Source: Bradyrhizobium sp. 138 (GTDB lineage: Bacteria > Pseudomonadota > Alphaproteobacteria > Rhizobiales > Xanthobacteraceae). Taken from it: a stretch of DNA of 64,000 nt. The DNA lies in the NCBI RefSeq assembly GCF_023074075.1, contig NZ_JADPKT010000091.1:1-64000 (forward strand), read 5' to 3'. The notes under the pieces were generated by a model. The model searched no databases. It was not told the origin of the DNA and was given only the letters and a program-made list of their open reading frames with translations. Every line of letters starts with the position of its first letter. Positions within the stretch are counted from its first letter, which is position 1. The position numbers and the translations under genes are program-made. Shown piece after piece: positions 39,800 to 49,734 of the stretch.

Positions 39800-40900
39800 T
39801 TGCAGTTATCCGCAGCATGGCGGCCGGCCGCGGTCCAGGTCTTGCGCATCCGCGCGAAGCTGCTGGCGGTGAGCGCGTCGACGGGCAAGATCCGACAGGA
39901 GGGTGGACGCCAGCGGCGCCGGCCGGTGGCGAGCGCATTGCGACGGAATCCCGGTACGGACGTCCGCCGGCTGGAAGGATCCGGCGCCGGGCTTAGTCGA
40001 AGCCGATCTGGTCGCTCACAGTGGGCGCGCGCCAGTTTTATACAGACGCTGGTGCTCACGGATATTGCGACCTGTTGGACGGAGCGTGCGCCGTTGCTGG
40101 TGCGCGAGCAAACGCTCCTGAGCACTGTGATGACAGAAGTTCGCCGACAGCTGCCGCTCTCGCTGCAGGGCATGTGAGCAGACGAACATCGAGTTCACGC
40201 GTTGCCGACCCTACCGCAAGAACGACCAGGCGTTTGTCGAACAGAAGAACGGAGCCGTGGTCCGACGCATCGTCGGCTATCGGCGGTTTCAAGGACTTGA
40301 GGCGGCTGCGTTGCTCGCAGAACTCTATCGCTCAGTGCGCCTGTTCGTGAACTTCTTGCAGCCGTCGTTCAAGCTGATAGCGCGATGGCGCACGCGTCCG
40401 TAAATCTTATAGTGCACCGACGACGCCGCATCAGCGGCTGGCAGCTGACCACATATCTCCGATGCGGTTCTGGCCCGACCGCAGGAAATCTGCTTCAGCT
40501 TGGACCCGATCGCGTTGATGCGTAACATTCGGTCTGCGCAGCAACATCTGACCGACCTTGCCGACGTGAAGTCGTCGGGCGATTCGATTACTGCGGCCCC
40601 GCCGATCGACTTCTTCGCCAGCTTGCGAACGGCTTGGAAAGAGGGCGCATCTCGACGGACGGACCGTCCGATCCTCAAAGCGAAGCGAGGTCGTCGTCCC
40701 CCTGATCCGCTCGTTCAGGCGACCCCACAGCTGCAGGAGTGGTCAAGGCCGAGCCGTGGCGAAACGGCGCCGAGCTCCTGACAAGGCTACAGGCGGAATA
40801 TCCGGGCGTGTATCCGGATAAGTTGCTGCGAACGCTTCAGCGCCGCCTCAAATCCTGGCGCAGCGAGCAGGCAAGCGCGCTGCTGTTTGGATCGGCAGAT
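39800..40900 (+). pseudogene. Integrase-core transposase remnant (ISNCY/IS481-like)
   Basis: Successive plus-strand frames read FIQTLVLTDIATCWTERAPLLV and REQTLLSTVMTEVRRQLP. They continue FTRCRPYRKNDQAFVEQKNG, AVVRRIVGYRRFQGLEAAAL and VRLFVNFLQPSFKLIA, then ALMRNIRSAQQHLTDLAD, and finally EPWRNGAELLTRLQAEYPGV and LLRTLQRRLKSWRSEQA. This order matches a DDE integrase-core transposase common in rhizobia. At least three frameshifts or indels, and part of the catalytic core is gone. Confidence 0.75.
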
Positions 40901-41103
40901 CATGCAGAGCGGTTCGACGAGGCACCCGTTGCAGGGAGACAGCACCCGCTTCCGACACGGGGGAGGCCGGTCGTTGCGCAACCCGGCCAGCTCCACGACC
41001 GGCCTCCGAGGTACCGACCGTCCGGTGTTCTCGGGAGCAAAATAAATGAGGCAACGATCGCGTCTTCGGGAACATTCCACCATGAGGCATACGGCAGTAC
41101 TGC

Positions 41104-41620
41104 TTGATTGTCGCGCAGCGTCAATCAGCGCTTGCCAAGCCGGCGGCCAGCGTCAATTATCTCCTAACTCGGCTGCCTTGTCTCACGTTGATTGACGCGC
41201 CATACTCAACTGTTCCGCAATCAGATAAGCAAGCTAAGCTATTGGGCAAAGATCATCAGCGTCTCAGCGTGATTGCGCCGCTCCTGTCGATCCATGAGCA
41301 TATCTGTCAGCAGCAGAACAAGTTCGACGACGAGGTCCGCCGATTGTCGAAGTCTGACGAGACGACGCGTCGCCTGATGACGGTTCCTGGTGTCGGCGTG
41401 GTGACTGCCTTGCCGTTCCGCCATACGATCGATGACCCGTCCCGCTTCCGATCGGCCTCGACAGTCGGCGTCTATCTCGGCCTCACACCTCGGCGCAACC
41501 AATCTGGTGAAACTGACACTAGTGGCACTAGATGGGCGACAGGCTTCTCCGAACCTACCTGTTCGAGGCAGCGACCGTTCTTCTCTACCGGACCAAAAAT
41601 AGTCTTCCCTCAAGGCCCTG
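41104..41620 (+). pseudogene. IS110-family transposase, C-terminal fragment
   Basis: The frame contains RRLMTVPGVGVVTALPFRHT, then DDPSRFRSASTVGVYLGLTP and RRNQSGETDTSG, the transposase_20 domain of IS110-type enzymes. The RuvC-like N-terminal domain is absent and the end is frameshifted (WATGFSEPT replaces a WGDRLLRTYL-like segment). Confidence 0.75.
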
Positions 41621-41726
41621 TGCGCGTTTCGCGGGATCGTGCCGCGGATGAGTTCAACGCCACACCCATTCCGCCTGGCGGCCGCGCAACGGGTCGAAGG
41701 TCAACCACCGCAATCTGACCTCTGCG

Positions 41727-42150
41727 ATGATCGACAGTCGCGACTTCCTGGCCGCGAAGAAGCGCGCCGAGAACCAAGTGCTCGTGCCGACGGGGCAGAA
41801 GGTGGCGCTCACAGGCGGACTCGACTTCAACGATCACCGGCTGATCTGGGCGAAGCTGACCAGGTGCACGCCAAGCATGCCGACATGGTGCTGCTGCACG
41901 GCGGATACCCCAAGGGTGCCGAGTTGATCGCCGCCAAGTGGGCCTACAATCGCAAGGTCCCGCAGATCGCCTTCAAGCCCGACTGGACGAAGCATGCCAA
42001 GGCCGCTCCATTCAAGCGCAACGACGCGATGCTTAACGAGCTGCCGATCGGCGTAATGCATTTCCCGGGCACGGGAATCCAGGACAATCTCGCCGATAAA
42101 GCCAAGAAGCTGGGCATTCCGGTCTGGAGGGCGGCGCATAGGCGCCGCCG
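41727..42150 (+). pseudogene. DUF2493 (SLOG-related) protein fragment
   Basis: One frame reads GQKVALTGGLDFNDHRLIWA. A second continues QVHAKHADMVLLHGGYPKGA, ELIAAKWAYNRKVPQIAFKP and HFPGTGIQDNLADKAKKLGI. This is the DUF2493 Rossmann-like domain of YspA/cpYpsA-related SLOG proteins found on plasmids and conjugative islands, thought to bind nucleotide-derived ligands. A frameshift near 41860 and the lack of flanking sequence show it is a fragment. Confidence 0.6.
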
Positions 42151-42401
42151 TACCTCGTCGTGCAGAACGACGGGCGAGCTGAGAGCCCAATCGCGCCATG
42201 AAACACCTAGCGGCCCTCAGGCGTCCTCATCATCAAAGTAATGTGACTCATCCACGGCGCCCGATGTGTCCAGCTACGGCCGCATATACCCCACCCGACC
42301 AGCCACACGCTCCAATGACATGATCGTTGTGGAAAACGATCGAATCTCCGTGAAACGGTTTATCCGAATCGTTCTCCCATTGAGCGCACCTGAGACATTT
42401 A

Positions 42402-44242
42402 TCACAAGGACTCGTCTCCAACGTCCAGACTTACTTCTTTGACGTAGAGCTCATCAAAAAAGGCGTTCGTCCTAGCCATCTCACCCGAGAGGGCGTCCTC
42501 GATCATCATGGGATCTTCTTGAATGAAGGACACGTCGATGTACTCTTCGAGATCTCGAGTGTACCAAACCTCACCAGAAAAGTAGCCGTTAAGAAAGTTG
42601 GAGAGCTGCGACGCCAGTTCGTCAACAGCGGGTAGGCCCGCGGGAAGACCATTGAGCTGCAGCATGCGCTGGTCCATCAAGTGAAGACGAATGCGCTTGC
42701 GATCGGCTGCCGACGTGGTGGCCGCGTTCCAAATCCGCGGCAGGTTCTCGCCGAGCGCTTGTAGCGCTGCGCGTTCCGCCGGGCCAATCAGAAGCGGCTC
42801 TTGCGCGCGCCAACGCGCATGCTGCTGCTCGACCGCCTCGACGATACGCAGCTTCTCTTCCCAAACCCGCTCGAGTGAGCGCGCCACAAGACGGTTCTCG
42901 GGCTCTACGGCGTCATACTGACGCCGAGCGCGCTCGGCCTCGTAGCGGGCGCGCTCCACGCGAAGCGCCCACTGGCGCTCGAGCTGACGGCTCTCCTGCT
43001 CCAGTTGGCCCGCCGCCGCGAGTGCGATCTCAATCTGATCCGGCACCAGGGCATCGAGGACCACCCGCTCGACCAGCGCGTCAACCGCCAAGGCCCGGAC
43101 TTCCTGACACAGAACACTGCCTTGCTGGTCCCGATCCGAGCGGCAGCAATAGACCGGATAGTCGGCATTCGGGCCGGTGTAGCGCATGCTCATGCGCCGT
43201 CCACAACGGCCGCAGATCGCAATTCCTTGTAACAGGGCTGCCCCTTGCGCGGTACGCCAGAGTGTCCTGCCTCATAGCGGAAGACGTTATCTGCCAGTCG
43301 CCGCTGGTTGGCCATGAACTCCTCCCAGCTGATATAGCCTGGACGAGCGGCGTGGAGGCAAATCGCCCAATCCGCGATCGCCACCTTGACCGTTCCCGTC
43401 AGCGATCCCGGCCGGCATCGGCTCGGATCCTTTTGCCGGCGGCCATAAACATACGCACCAGCATAGGCCGGATTTTGAAGGATACTAAGGACGCGTGCAC
43501 TATCTGGCGCACGCCAGGCGATCTCGTGTGGAGTTGGTCCAAGCGGCGGTCGAACCGGCAAGGACAATCCGTTCCTGTCCAAGTACCGCATCACCCCGCG
43601 AGCGCTTTGCAGTTCCTGGAATTTGGCAAACACGAGATGAAGACGGGCCTGCACCTCCTCATCGGGATTGAGAATAATTGTGCCCGCTCGATCATAGGCG
43701 AGCCCGGCTGGCAGGGGCAGCCGCAGTTCGCCCCGCGCCGCCTTCTGGCGTTCCCCTTGGTGAAGGCGCATCCGAAGTTGATGCAACTCCGCCTCGCTCA
43801 TGATGCCGGACAGGCCCAACAGCAGGCGGTCGTGGTAGGCGCGCGGATCGTAAAGCCGCTCGTCATCCGCAATGAGCACGCCGAACACCGAGCACAGTTC
43901 GAGCAGCTGATGCCAGTCCCGGTTATTGCGGGCCAAGCGCGAAGCGTCGAGGCTCACCACAAGACCGGCGTTGCCAAGGCCGATCTCGGCAATGAGCTTC
44001 TGGAAACCATGACGATCCACACCGCCAGCACCAGATTTGCCCAGATCCTCATCAATGACCTGGACACGTTCAGGCGGCCAGCCCAGACCGATGGCACGAT
44101 CGACGAGGCGGTACTGCAGCTGCGTGCTCTCCTGGTGCTGGCGCACCTGGTTCACGGATGACTGCCGCACGTAGACATAGGCCAACTTGGCTCGGTGCGC
44201 AGTCGTGAGCCGCTCGTCAGCGACGTTCAAGCTGATCAGCAC
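42402..44242 (-). pseudogene. Large serine recombinase, frameshifted, with an unrelated C-terminus
   Basis: The first frame (43190-44242, 350 codons) has the resolvase domain: YVYVRQSS with the catalytic Ser near residue 29, VVSLDASRLARNNRDWHQL, LLGLSGIMSEAELHQLRMRL, then the recombinase domain (SARVLSILQNPAYAGAYVYG). Near 43245 a one-base shift is needed to continue with LLQGIAICGRCGRRMSMRYTG, a zinc ribbon, and a coiled coil (QLERQWALRVERARYEAERA). After QLNGLPAG (about 42650) the sequence no longer resembles a recombinase: VDELASQLSNFLNGYFSGEV through to the stop appears to come from another gene. Enzymes of this type move whole elements by serine-mediated exchange. Confidence 0.8.
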
Positions 44243-44444
44243 GGCTCAGTCCCCTTCCGGGCGTGCCGGGAACCGCTTGCATCCGCCGCAGCAGCGTGGC
44301 GAGGATTTGAGCGATCTGGGTTTGCGTCGCGGTCGACAAATTCGGCCACAGGCGCGGAATGTCGGCCGTCGGGCGGCCGGGTGGATTTGCCGACGTCGGC
44401 AGTGGTCGATACGCAACGCGACCTGGAAGCGGTCGCTGGGTCAT
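44217..44444 (-). CDS. Small accessory protein of the serine-recombinase unit, 75 aa
   Basis: The frame contains RLWPNLSTATQTQIAQILA and LLRRMQAVPG, a short helical motif usually found in a tiny ORF just upstream of this type of recombinase. It overlaps the recombinase start by about 26 bases. Function unknown; probably part of the transposition unit. Confidence 0.5.
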   Translation of the reverse strand: MTQRPLPGRVAYRPLPTSANPPGRPTADIPRLWPNLSTATQTQIAQILATLLRRMQAVPGTPGRGLSRADQLERR

Positions 44445-44724
44445 CGCGAATCACCTTCTCGTCGAGAAGGCTCAGACTCGCGCTCAAATGTTGCATCAAT
44501 GGGATCAGCGTACGTGCACTGATGCGCGGCAGATCGGCGGCGTTCGGGCGGGAAGTGATAGGCGTCTCGCCAAGATCCGTCGACGCGATCCGAACCGCCC
44601 GCGGCCGTCCGTCCGGCAGCGCGACAACGACGTGGGCGGGACCGCGCCCCGACCGCTCCTTCAGCACCTCAAGCCGGTGCCCAAACAGGAAATGATGCGG
44701 GTCGGTGATCGTGACGTGAGACAC
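44433..44724 (-). CDS. DUF5372-like protein of the serine-recombinase unit
   Basis: The start MSHVTITDPHHFLFGHRLEV with VVVALPDGRPRAVRIASTDL matches the small DUF5372-type ORF that precedes large serine recombinases in rhizobial elements (HPFHPLxGxxFELV-like). The open frame continues to 44236 but overlaps the next small ORF; the true end is uncertain. Together with the two downstream genes it forms a typical three-gene unit. Confidence 0.5.
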
Positions 44725-44753
44725 GACCCGCTCAAGAATAGAGGTACTCTGTC

Positions 44754-44963
44754 GTGTTCGGCGATCCCGTGGTCGCCACCGCGATCCTAGACCGGCTCCT
44801 GCACCACAGCCATGTGCTGACGATCCGCGGCGACAGCTACCGGCTCCGCGCCAAGCGCAAAAGCGGCCTCGTCAAGACGCCGACCGCCGGTGACGGCCCT
44901 CCGGTCGGCTCCGCCTCCCTCCGGCCCGTCACCGGCGGAAACAACCTTCAACCGAGATCATAA
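44754..44963 (+). pseudogene. istB: IS21 helper ATPase IstB, C-terminal fragment
   Basis: The frame begins VFGDPVVATAILDRLLHHSH and continues VLTIRGDSYRLRAKRKSGLV, the C-terminus of IstB. The Walker motifs and about 190 N-terminal residues are missing; the fragment starts directly at the boundary of the serine-recombinase unit. It runs to within 10 bases of the right terminal repeat. Confidence 0.85.
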
Positions 44964-45024
44964 TCCCGATGGTGGGGGCAGTTCTTCATGACGCAAAGGG
45001 GGCAGTTCCGGATGGCGTTTGACA

Positions 45025-45031
45025 CACGGGG
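45025..45031. repeat. Target-site duplication, right copy (CACGGGG)
   Basis: CACGGGG directly follows the right terminal repeat end (...TTTGACA) and matches 34108-34114. Confidence 0.75.
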
Positions 45032-46147
45032 CAAGCCCCCAGCCGTAGACAGAATGGATAGTGCGTTACGTACGGACCTGGCTACTTCCGGGAAGCCAGG
45101 AGCTTGGACAAATTTGTGCGATCATTTCGTTGAAAGGCCTTGAATCGCACGTAACGTCACATTGTACGATCTTGAAATGAGATCGCGACCTCTGACAAAC
45201 GAACGTAAGCTACTCCTAGGGTGTGGGACGATGGCATAACGATCTTGTCGTAATTCGAATTTGCGGCGAACGCTCGCCGTAAATGAGCCGGCGGCAACTC
45301 TCCCTTGCCGACGGTCGGGGCGATGCTGTAGCAGCGTCGCTCCTCCCAGACTGACTTCGCCCGGCTTCCAAAATGAGGCCGGGCCTTCTTTGCCGTCGGG
45401 AAGACGTTAGTGCCTTGTCGACGTGCAACTGCTCGATCCGCTCGTAACCAGGCAAACTTGCGAGGTCGAGTCCGGCAAGACAACACGCGTTACGACGACA
45501 TCGGCATGCTGATTGTAAATCGTCAACACATCGCAGCCTTCGGTTCTAGCATACAAAGCAACGCTTCCGAGCCATCAACGACTTGAACGGTTCCGGCCTG
45601 TTTTTCCTGTAGACAGGCCATACTGTGCCTTGCGCAGGAACACCAATACCGCAACGTACCGACCTAAAGAGGATATCGTGACGCGCACACAACGACCGCA
45701 TTGGTTTTTGCGTCCCAAAGCCAACTGCTGTGCAGTAGTTCTTATTGTGCAACGGCATCTCTGTGCTCGAGTCGGCGGGTGCGCGAGATCAGCCGCCGAC
45801 CGACGCGAAGAATGACGCTTGCATGGAGGACGTGTTTCGCCTCCCGGATCGCGCCGCCATCACTGCGTGTCTCAGAGCCAAGCAGGCGAGCTTGATTCAT
45901 CAATGTCGCGACGAGATTTCCATTGGCGATACCGCCAAAGAAAAAACGAGACTCGAATTGAGGTACTACGAACCATCCTGCACACTCGATCGTCCCCGCG
46001 CGGCGCTCCCCAAACCGAGCCGCAAGGTAATAATTGCGCGGTGGATGGCCGACTCACTGTCAACAGATAAGCGAGCGGAGCCATCGAAAACGGACCAACC
46101 GCTCGCAAGTGACGGAAGTCTCGTTTGAGTTGCTTGTTTGGATATGA
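45032..46147. other. Region upstream of the acyl-CoA carboxylase genes; no clear gene
   Basis: No frame is convincing. The notable structure is the repeated element at 45106-45180. A 127-codon plus-strand frame (45745-46128) is open but not recognisable. Confidence 0.35.
45106..45180 (+). repeat. Two-copy conserved element, copy A
   Basis: GGACAAATTTG (45106) and CTTGAATCGCACGTAACG (45139) are identical to 52780 and 52813, with the same 33-base offset. A shared ATTGTAC-N-ATCT follows both. The middle 22 bases differ. This looks like a regulatory or intergenic repeat rather than coding sequence. Confidence 0.6.
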
Positions 46148-47617
46148 ATGCACACAATGCCTTTCGATACAGTCCTTATCGCCAACAGAGGCGAGATCGC
46201 CGCCCGCATCATCAAGACGTTGCGAAAGCTGGGCCTTCGTTCTGCAGTTGTCTACGACGAGGTCGATGCGCGAAGCCCGGCAGTCTCCATGGCCGACACA
46301 GCGATTCTTATCAGCGGTCACACGCCGATCGCGGCCTATCTGGACATCGCACAAATTATCGCCGCCGCTCACAAGGCGGGCGCCGGCGCTGTTCATCCAG
46401 GTTATGGATTTCTTTCCGAACAGGCTCAATTCGCCACGGCCGTGATAAAGGCCGGCATTGCGTTCATCGGCCCCGCACCCGAAACTATTGAACTGATGGG
46501 CGATAAGATTCGGGCCCGCAACTTCGTCCAGTCGAACGGCTTTCCAGTGGCCCAATCTGCAATTGAGGAGGACGATCCAGCGACGTTCGTCTCCAGGGCG
46601 CGTGCAATTGGAACCCCTTTGCTGGTAAAACCATCAGGGGGCGCGGGCGGCAAGGGCATGCGGATTGTACGCGACGTTGATGCTCTGGAAGGCGCGATTG
46701 AGCAGGCTCGCTCTGAGGGGCAACGGTATTTTGGGGATCACCGGCTTTACGTCGAAAGATACATTGAGAACCCGCGGCATATCGAAGTGCAGGTACTCGG
46801 CGACTCTTTTGGGAACATTGTACACCTGTTTGAGCGGGAGTGCTCGGTGCAACGCCGCTTCCAGAAGATCATCGAGGAAGCGCCCTCGCCAGCGCTGTCG
46901 CCAGAACTACGGAAACGCGTCTGCGAGACCGCGGTCGGTATCGCACGCGCCGCGAATTATCAGAACGCAGGAACCGTTGAATTCATTTTCGATGCAGGAG
47001 AATTCTACTTTCTCGAGATGAATACGCGCCTACAGGTCGAACATCCCGTGACTGAGATGATCACCGGCATCGATCTTGTCGCCGAACAGGTCTATGCCAC
47101 CGCGGGCCGAGAACTTGGTTTTGCTCAGTCAGATATCGTTTCGAACGGCCACGCTATCGAAGTAAGGCTGTACGCTGAAGCCCCCGAACGAGGCTATGTT
47201 CCGACGTCCGGCAAAGTACTTCTTCTCGAGTATCCGAGCGGGGTACGGATTGACAGCGGCATCACGCAGGGTCAGCAAATCACCACTGCGTTTGATCCCA
47301 TGCTCGCAAAGATCATCGCGCATTCCCCGACGCGCACATTGGCCACCGCGACGGCCAATCACGCGATTCAGGGGGTCATTCTTCTCGGCTGCGAGACAAA
47401 CGCTAGCTTCCTCGCCCGCATCCTTTCCGACGAGTCGTTTGTCCGCGGACAGTTTCATACGGGATATCTGGAGGAAAACCCGCACATTGCGGCTGGTAAC
47501 CCTGCTACCGGCCTATCGGCATTCCTGGCATCAGCTGCTCTCCTGACCCGACAAGTCCGCGAATCGGCCGATGCCGTGCCCGCGCTTCACGCTTCGCTGG
47601 GCCATTGGAGAAATTAA
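46148..47617 (+). CDS. Biotin carboxylase subunit of an acyl-CoA carboxylase
   Basis: The 489-residue product carboxylates biotin with ATP and bicarbonate. It begins ...FDTVLIANRGEIAARII and contains GAVHPGYGFLSEQ, the glycine-rich ATP loop KPSGGAGGKGMRIV, FERECSVQRRFQKIIEEAPS and FLEMNTRLQVEHPVTEMITG. All core motifs are intact. The start may be the ATG at 46157 (MPFDT). The length and tail (ending GHWRN) suggest it is the first part of a fused alpha subunit now ending at TAA 47615. Confidence 0.93.
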   Translation: MHTMPFDTVLIANRGEIAARIIKTLRKLGLRSAVVYDEVDARSPAVSMADTAILISGHTPIAAYLDIAQIIAAAHKAGAGAVHPGYGFLSEQAQFATAVIKAGIAFIGPAPETIELMGDKIRARNFVQSNGFPVAQSAIEEDDPATFVSRARAIGTPLLVKPSGGAGGKGMRIVRDVDALEGAIEQARSEGQRYFGDHRLYVERYIENPRHIEVQVLGDSFGNIVHLFERECSVQRRFQKIIEEAPSPALSPELRKRVCETAVGIARAANYQNAGTVEFIFDAGEFYFLEMNTRLQVEHPVTEMITGIDLVAEQVYATAGRELGFAQSDIVSNGHAIEVRLYAEAPERGYVPTSGKVLLLEYPSGVRIDSGITQGQQITTAFDPMLAKIIAHSPTRTLATATANHAIQGVILLGCETNASFLARILSDESFVRGQFHTGYLEENPHIAAGNPATGLSAFLASAALLTRQVRESADAVPALHASLGHWRN

Positions 47618-47618
47618 C

Positions 47619-48125
47619 GTGTATCACTCCGTCGAGGTTGATGGCGTCGACCATCAGTTATGGCTTTCACCCTGCCAATCCGGCTCCTATCATCTTCACT
47701 TGCGCGACCATGTCATTTCCCCGGTCGCGTTCGCCCAATACGGCGAGAATTCAGGTGTCCTGACCATTGCCGGCGAGACCGAACGGGTCCGCTTCGTCAT
47801 CGAAGGCGACCTGATTCACGTCCACATCCGTGGCATGACGCGCGTTTTGCGCTACAGCGACCCGTTGCGAACGCTCGCTTGCGTGAAACAAGAGGAAAGT
47901 TCGCTCATAACCCGCGCACCGATGCCGGGAGTAGTCGTTACGATCGCGGTTTCGCCCGGTCAACCGGTATCCGCAGGCGCGGCGCTGATGATGATTGAGA
48001 GCATGAAGCTGGAAACTGTTATTCGCTCTTCACAGGATGGCGTAGTCGATCGAATCCATTTCAAAGAAGGGGAGAGCTTCGAGCGGGAGGCTGTGCTGAT
48101 TACGCTATCGAAAGAAAGGCGCTGA
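47619..48125 (+). CDS. Biotin carboxyl carrier subunit
   Basis: From GTG 47619 the product is 168 residues ending in a biotinyl domain with APMPGVVVTIAVSPGQ and the biotin-lysine motif MIESMKLE. It begins 2 bases after the biotin carboxylase stop but in another frame. Removing one A at 47611-47613 would fuse the two into an alpha subunit of about 658 residues, the usual size for propionyl- or methylcrotonyl-CoA carboxylases. It may be translated by coupling, or the split may be a mutation. Confidence 0.85.
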   Translation: MYHSVEVDGVDHQLWLSPCQSGSYHLHLRDHVISPVAFAQYGENSGVLTIAGETERVRFVIEGDLIHVHIRGMTRVLRYSDPLRTLACVKQEESSLITRAPMPGVVVTIAVSPGQPVSAGAALMMIESMKLETVIRSSQDGVVDRIHFKEGESFEREAVLITLSKERR

Positions 48126-48126
48126 A

Positions 48127-49734
48127 ATGCTACGAATCGCTTCTGGGGCGAATGTCAATTCGCAAGACTTTCGTCAAAACGAGCTCCACAACAGGCGGCT
48201 TGCTGACGAGTTGAAGGAGCGGCAACGTGCTGTCCGCTTCCAGCGGCCCGAGCGGGACCTCGAGCGCCTTCGACGTCAAAATAAGCTGTTTGTACGAGAT
48301 CGGATCGACGCCTTGCTCGATCCAAAAACTCCGTTCCTCGAGCTTTCAACGCTGGCCGCTAACAAGGCCTATAACGGCGAAGTGCCCGGCGCGGCACAGG
48401 TCGTCGGCATCGGGATCGTCGCGGGTCGCGAGGTGATGGTTCATGCAGACGACGCAAGCGTAAAGGGCGGCGCATGGTATCCGTTGTCTGTCAAGAAGAT
48501 AGTGCGAGCCTTAGACATCGCAATCGAGAATCGTCTGTCAGTGATTCATTTGTGCGACGGCGCTGGAGGATTCCTCCCTTTTCAGGCAGAGTTCTTCGCC
48601 GATCGCTACTTCGCGGGTCGGATCCTCCGTAATCAATCCATTCTCTCCAAGATGGGAGTACCGCAGGTCGCGATCGCAATGGGTCATTGCACAGCGGGAG
48701 CGGCCTACGTCCCGGCGCTTAGCGAATTCAACATTATGGTCGAGGATACGGGAGCTATATTTCTCGGTGGCCCTCCAGTCGTGAAAGCTGCTACCGGTGA
48801 AGACATATCGGCACAGGAGCTTGGGGGCGCCCACATGCATACGAGCGTGTCGGGCACGAGCGATTATTCCGCGAGCTCCGAGATGCACGCTATTGCGATC
48901 GCACGTGATATCGTTGCCCGATTCCATCGTCCCGCGAAGACTCCGATTGATCAAGCCGCCCCGGAGCCCCCTGCCTACGACGCATCGGAACTATACGGCA
49001 TTATTCCAAAGGACCCTCGAGTGCAGTTCGACATGCGGGAGATCATCGCCCGCATGATCGATGGCAGCCGATTTCACGAATACCAGCCGCGTTTCGGCAC
49101 GTCCCTGCTGTGCGGTTTCGCGCGGCTTCATGGATATCAAATAGGGATTCTTGCAAATAATGGCGTGCTGCTCAGCGCAAGTGCGCTGAAGGGCGCTCAC
49201 TTCATCCAACTATGCGACAAGAACCGGACGCCCCTGCTCTTCCTGCAGAATACAACGGGTTTCATGGTCGGCCGCGAATACGAGCGCCGTGGCATAACCA
49301 AGGATGGTGCCAAGCTGATCATGGCCGTCTCGGGAGCGTCGGTCCCAAAATTTACGGTCGTTTGCAACAGCTCGCACGGAGCAGGTACCTACGCTATGGC
49401 GGGACGTGCTTTCGATCCTCGGTTCGTCTTCACCTGGCCGCAGTCTCAGATCTCTGCGATGGGCGCCGAGCAAGCGGCAGGTGTGCTGACCCACGTTAAG
49501 ACCAGACAACTCGCCCGTGACGGTGGGCGGCTCGCAGAGCAGGAGCTGGCAGCCATTCGAGGTTCCCTTCTCGACGAGTATCGGGAACGATCCAGCGCCT
49601 ACTATGCAACCTCCGAAATCTGGGACGACGGAATTCTTGATCCAGTCGATACCCGAAGTGCACTCGTGATCGCCCTGAGCGCTTCGCTGAATGCTCCCAT
49701 CGAAGCGCCCCATTATGGCGTATTCCGAATGTAG
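48127..49734 (+). CDS. Acyl-CoA carboxylase carboxyltransferase (beta) subunit
   Basis: The 535-residue product transfers CO2 from biotin to an acyl-CoA. It has both crotonase-like halves: MGHCTAGAAYVPALSEFN and IFLGGPPVVKAATGEDISAQ, then FLQNTTGFMVGREYERRGI and FTWPQSQISAMGAEQAAGVL. Overall it most resembles methylcrotonyl/geranyl-CoA type beta subunits, but the acyl substrate cannot be read from the sequence. It starts 1 base after the carrier gene stop, so the three form an operon. Confidence 0.93.
   Translation: MLRIASGANVNSQDFRQNELHNRRLADELKERQRAVRFQRPERDLERLRRQNKLFVRDRIDALLDPKTPFLELSTLAANKAYNGEVPGAAQVVGIGIVAGREVMVHADDASVKGGAWYPLSVKKIVRALDIAIENRLSVIHLCDGAGGFLPFQAEFFADRYFAGRILRNQSILSKMGVPQVAIAMGHCTAGAAYVPALSEFNIMVEDTGAIFLGGPPVVKAATGEDISAQELGGAHMHTSVSGTSDYSASSEMHAIAIARDIVARFHRPAKTPIDQAAPEPPAYDASELYGIIPKDPRVQFDMREIIARMIDGSRFHEYQPRFGTSLLCGFARLHGYQIGILANNGVLLSASALKGAHFIQLCDKNRTPLLFLQNTTGFMVGREYERRGITKDGAKLIMAVSGASVPKFTVVCNSSHGAGTYAMAGRAFDPRFVFTWPQSQISAMGAEQAAGVLTHVKTRQLARDGGRLAEQELAAIRGSLLDEYRERSSAYYATSEIWDDGILDPVDTRSALVIALSASLNAPIEAPHYGVFRM

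Larger units (their letters stand above)
34115..45024 (+). mobile_element. IS21-family element, 10.9 kb, carrying an effector gene and nested transposons
   Basis: The left end starts TGTCGCGCGCCATGGAAAAC and the right end, reverse complemented, starts TGTCAAACGCCATCCGGAAC. Both continue with two copies of the AACTGCCCCC / TTGCCCCC motif, giving imperfect inverted repeats of about 55 bases (34115-34171 and 44971-45024). istA follows the left end and the 3' end of istB precedes the right end, both in plus orientation, and CACGGGG flanks both sides. IS21 elements are normally about 2.5 kb. Here about 9.2 kb between istA and istB is foreign: a C48 protease effector gene, IS66, integrase-type and IS110 fragments, a DUF2493 fragment and a serine recombinase unit. 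The istB 5' part is lost. Confidence 0.8.

Noticed and set aside
45745..46128. 127-codon plus-strand frame before the biotin carboxylase gene
   Set aside because: No recognisable motifs and competing frames on the other strand; left unannotated.
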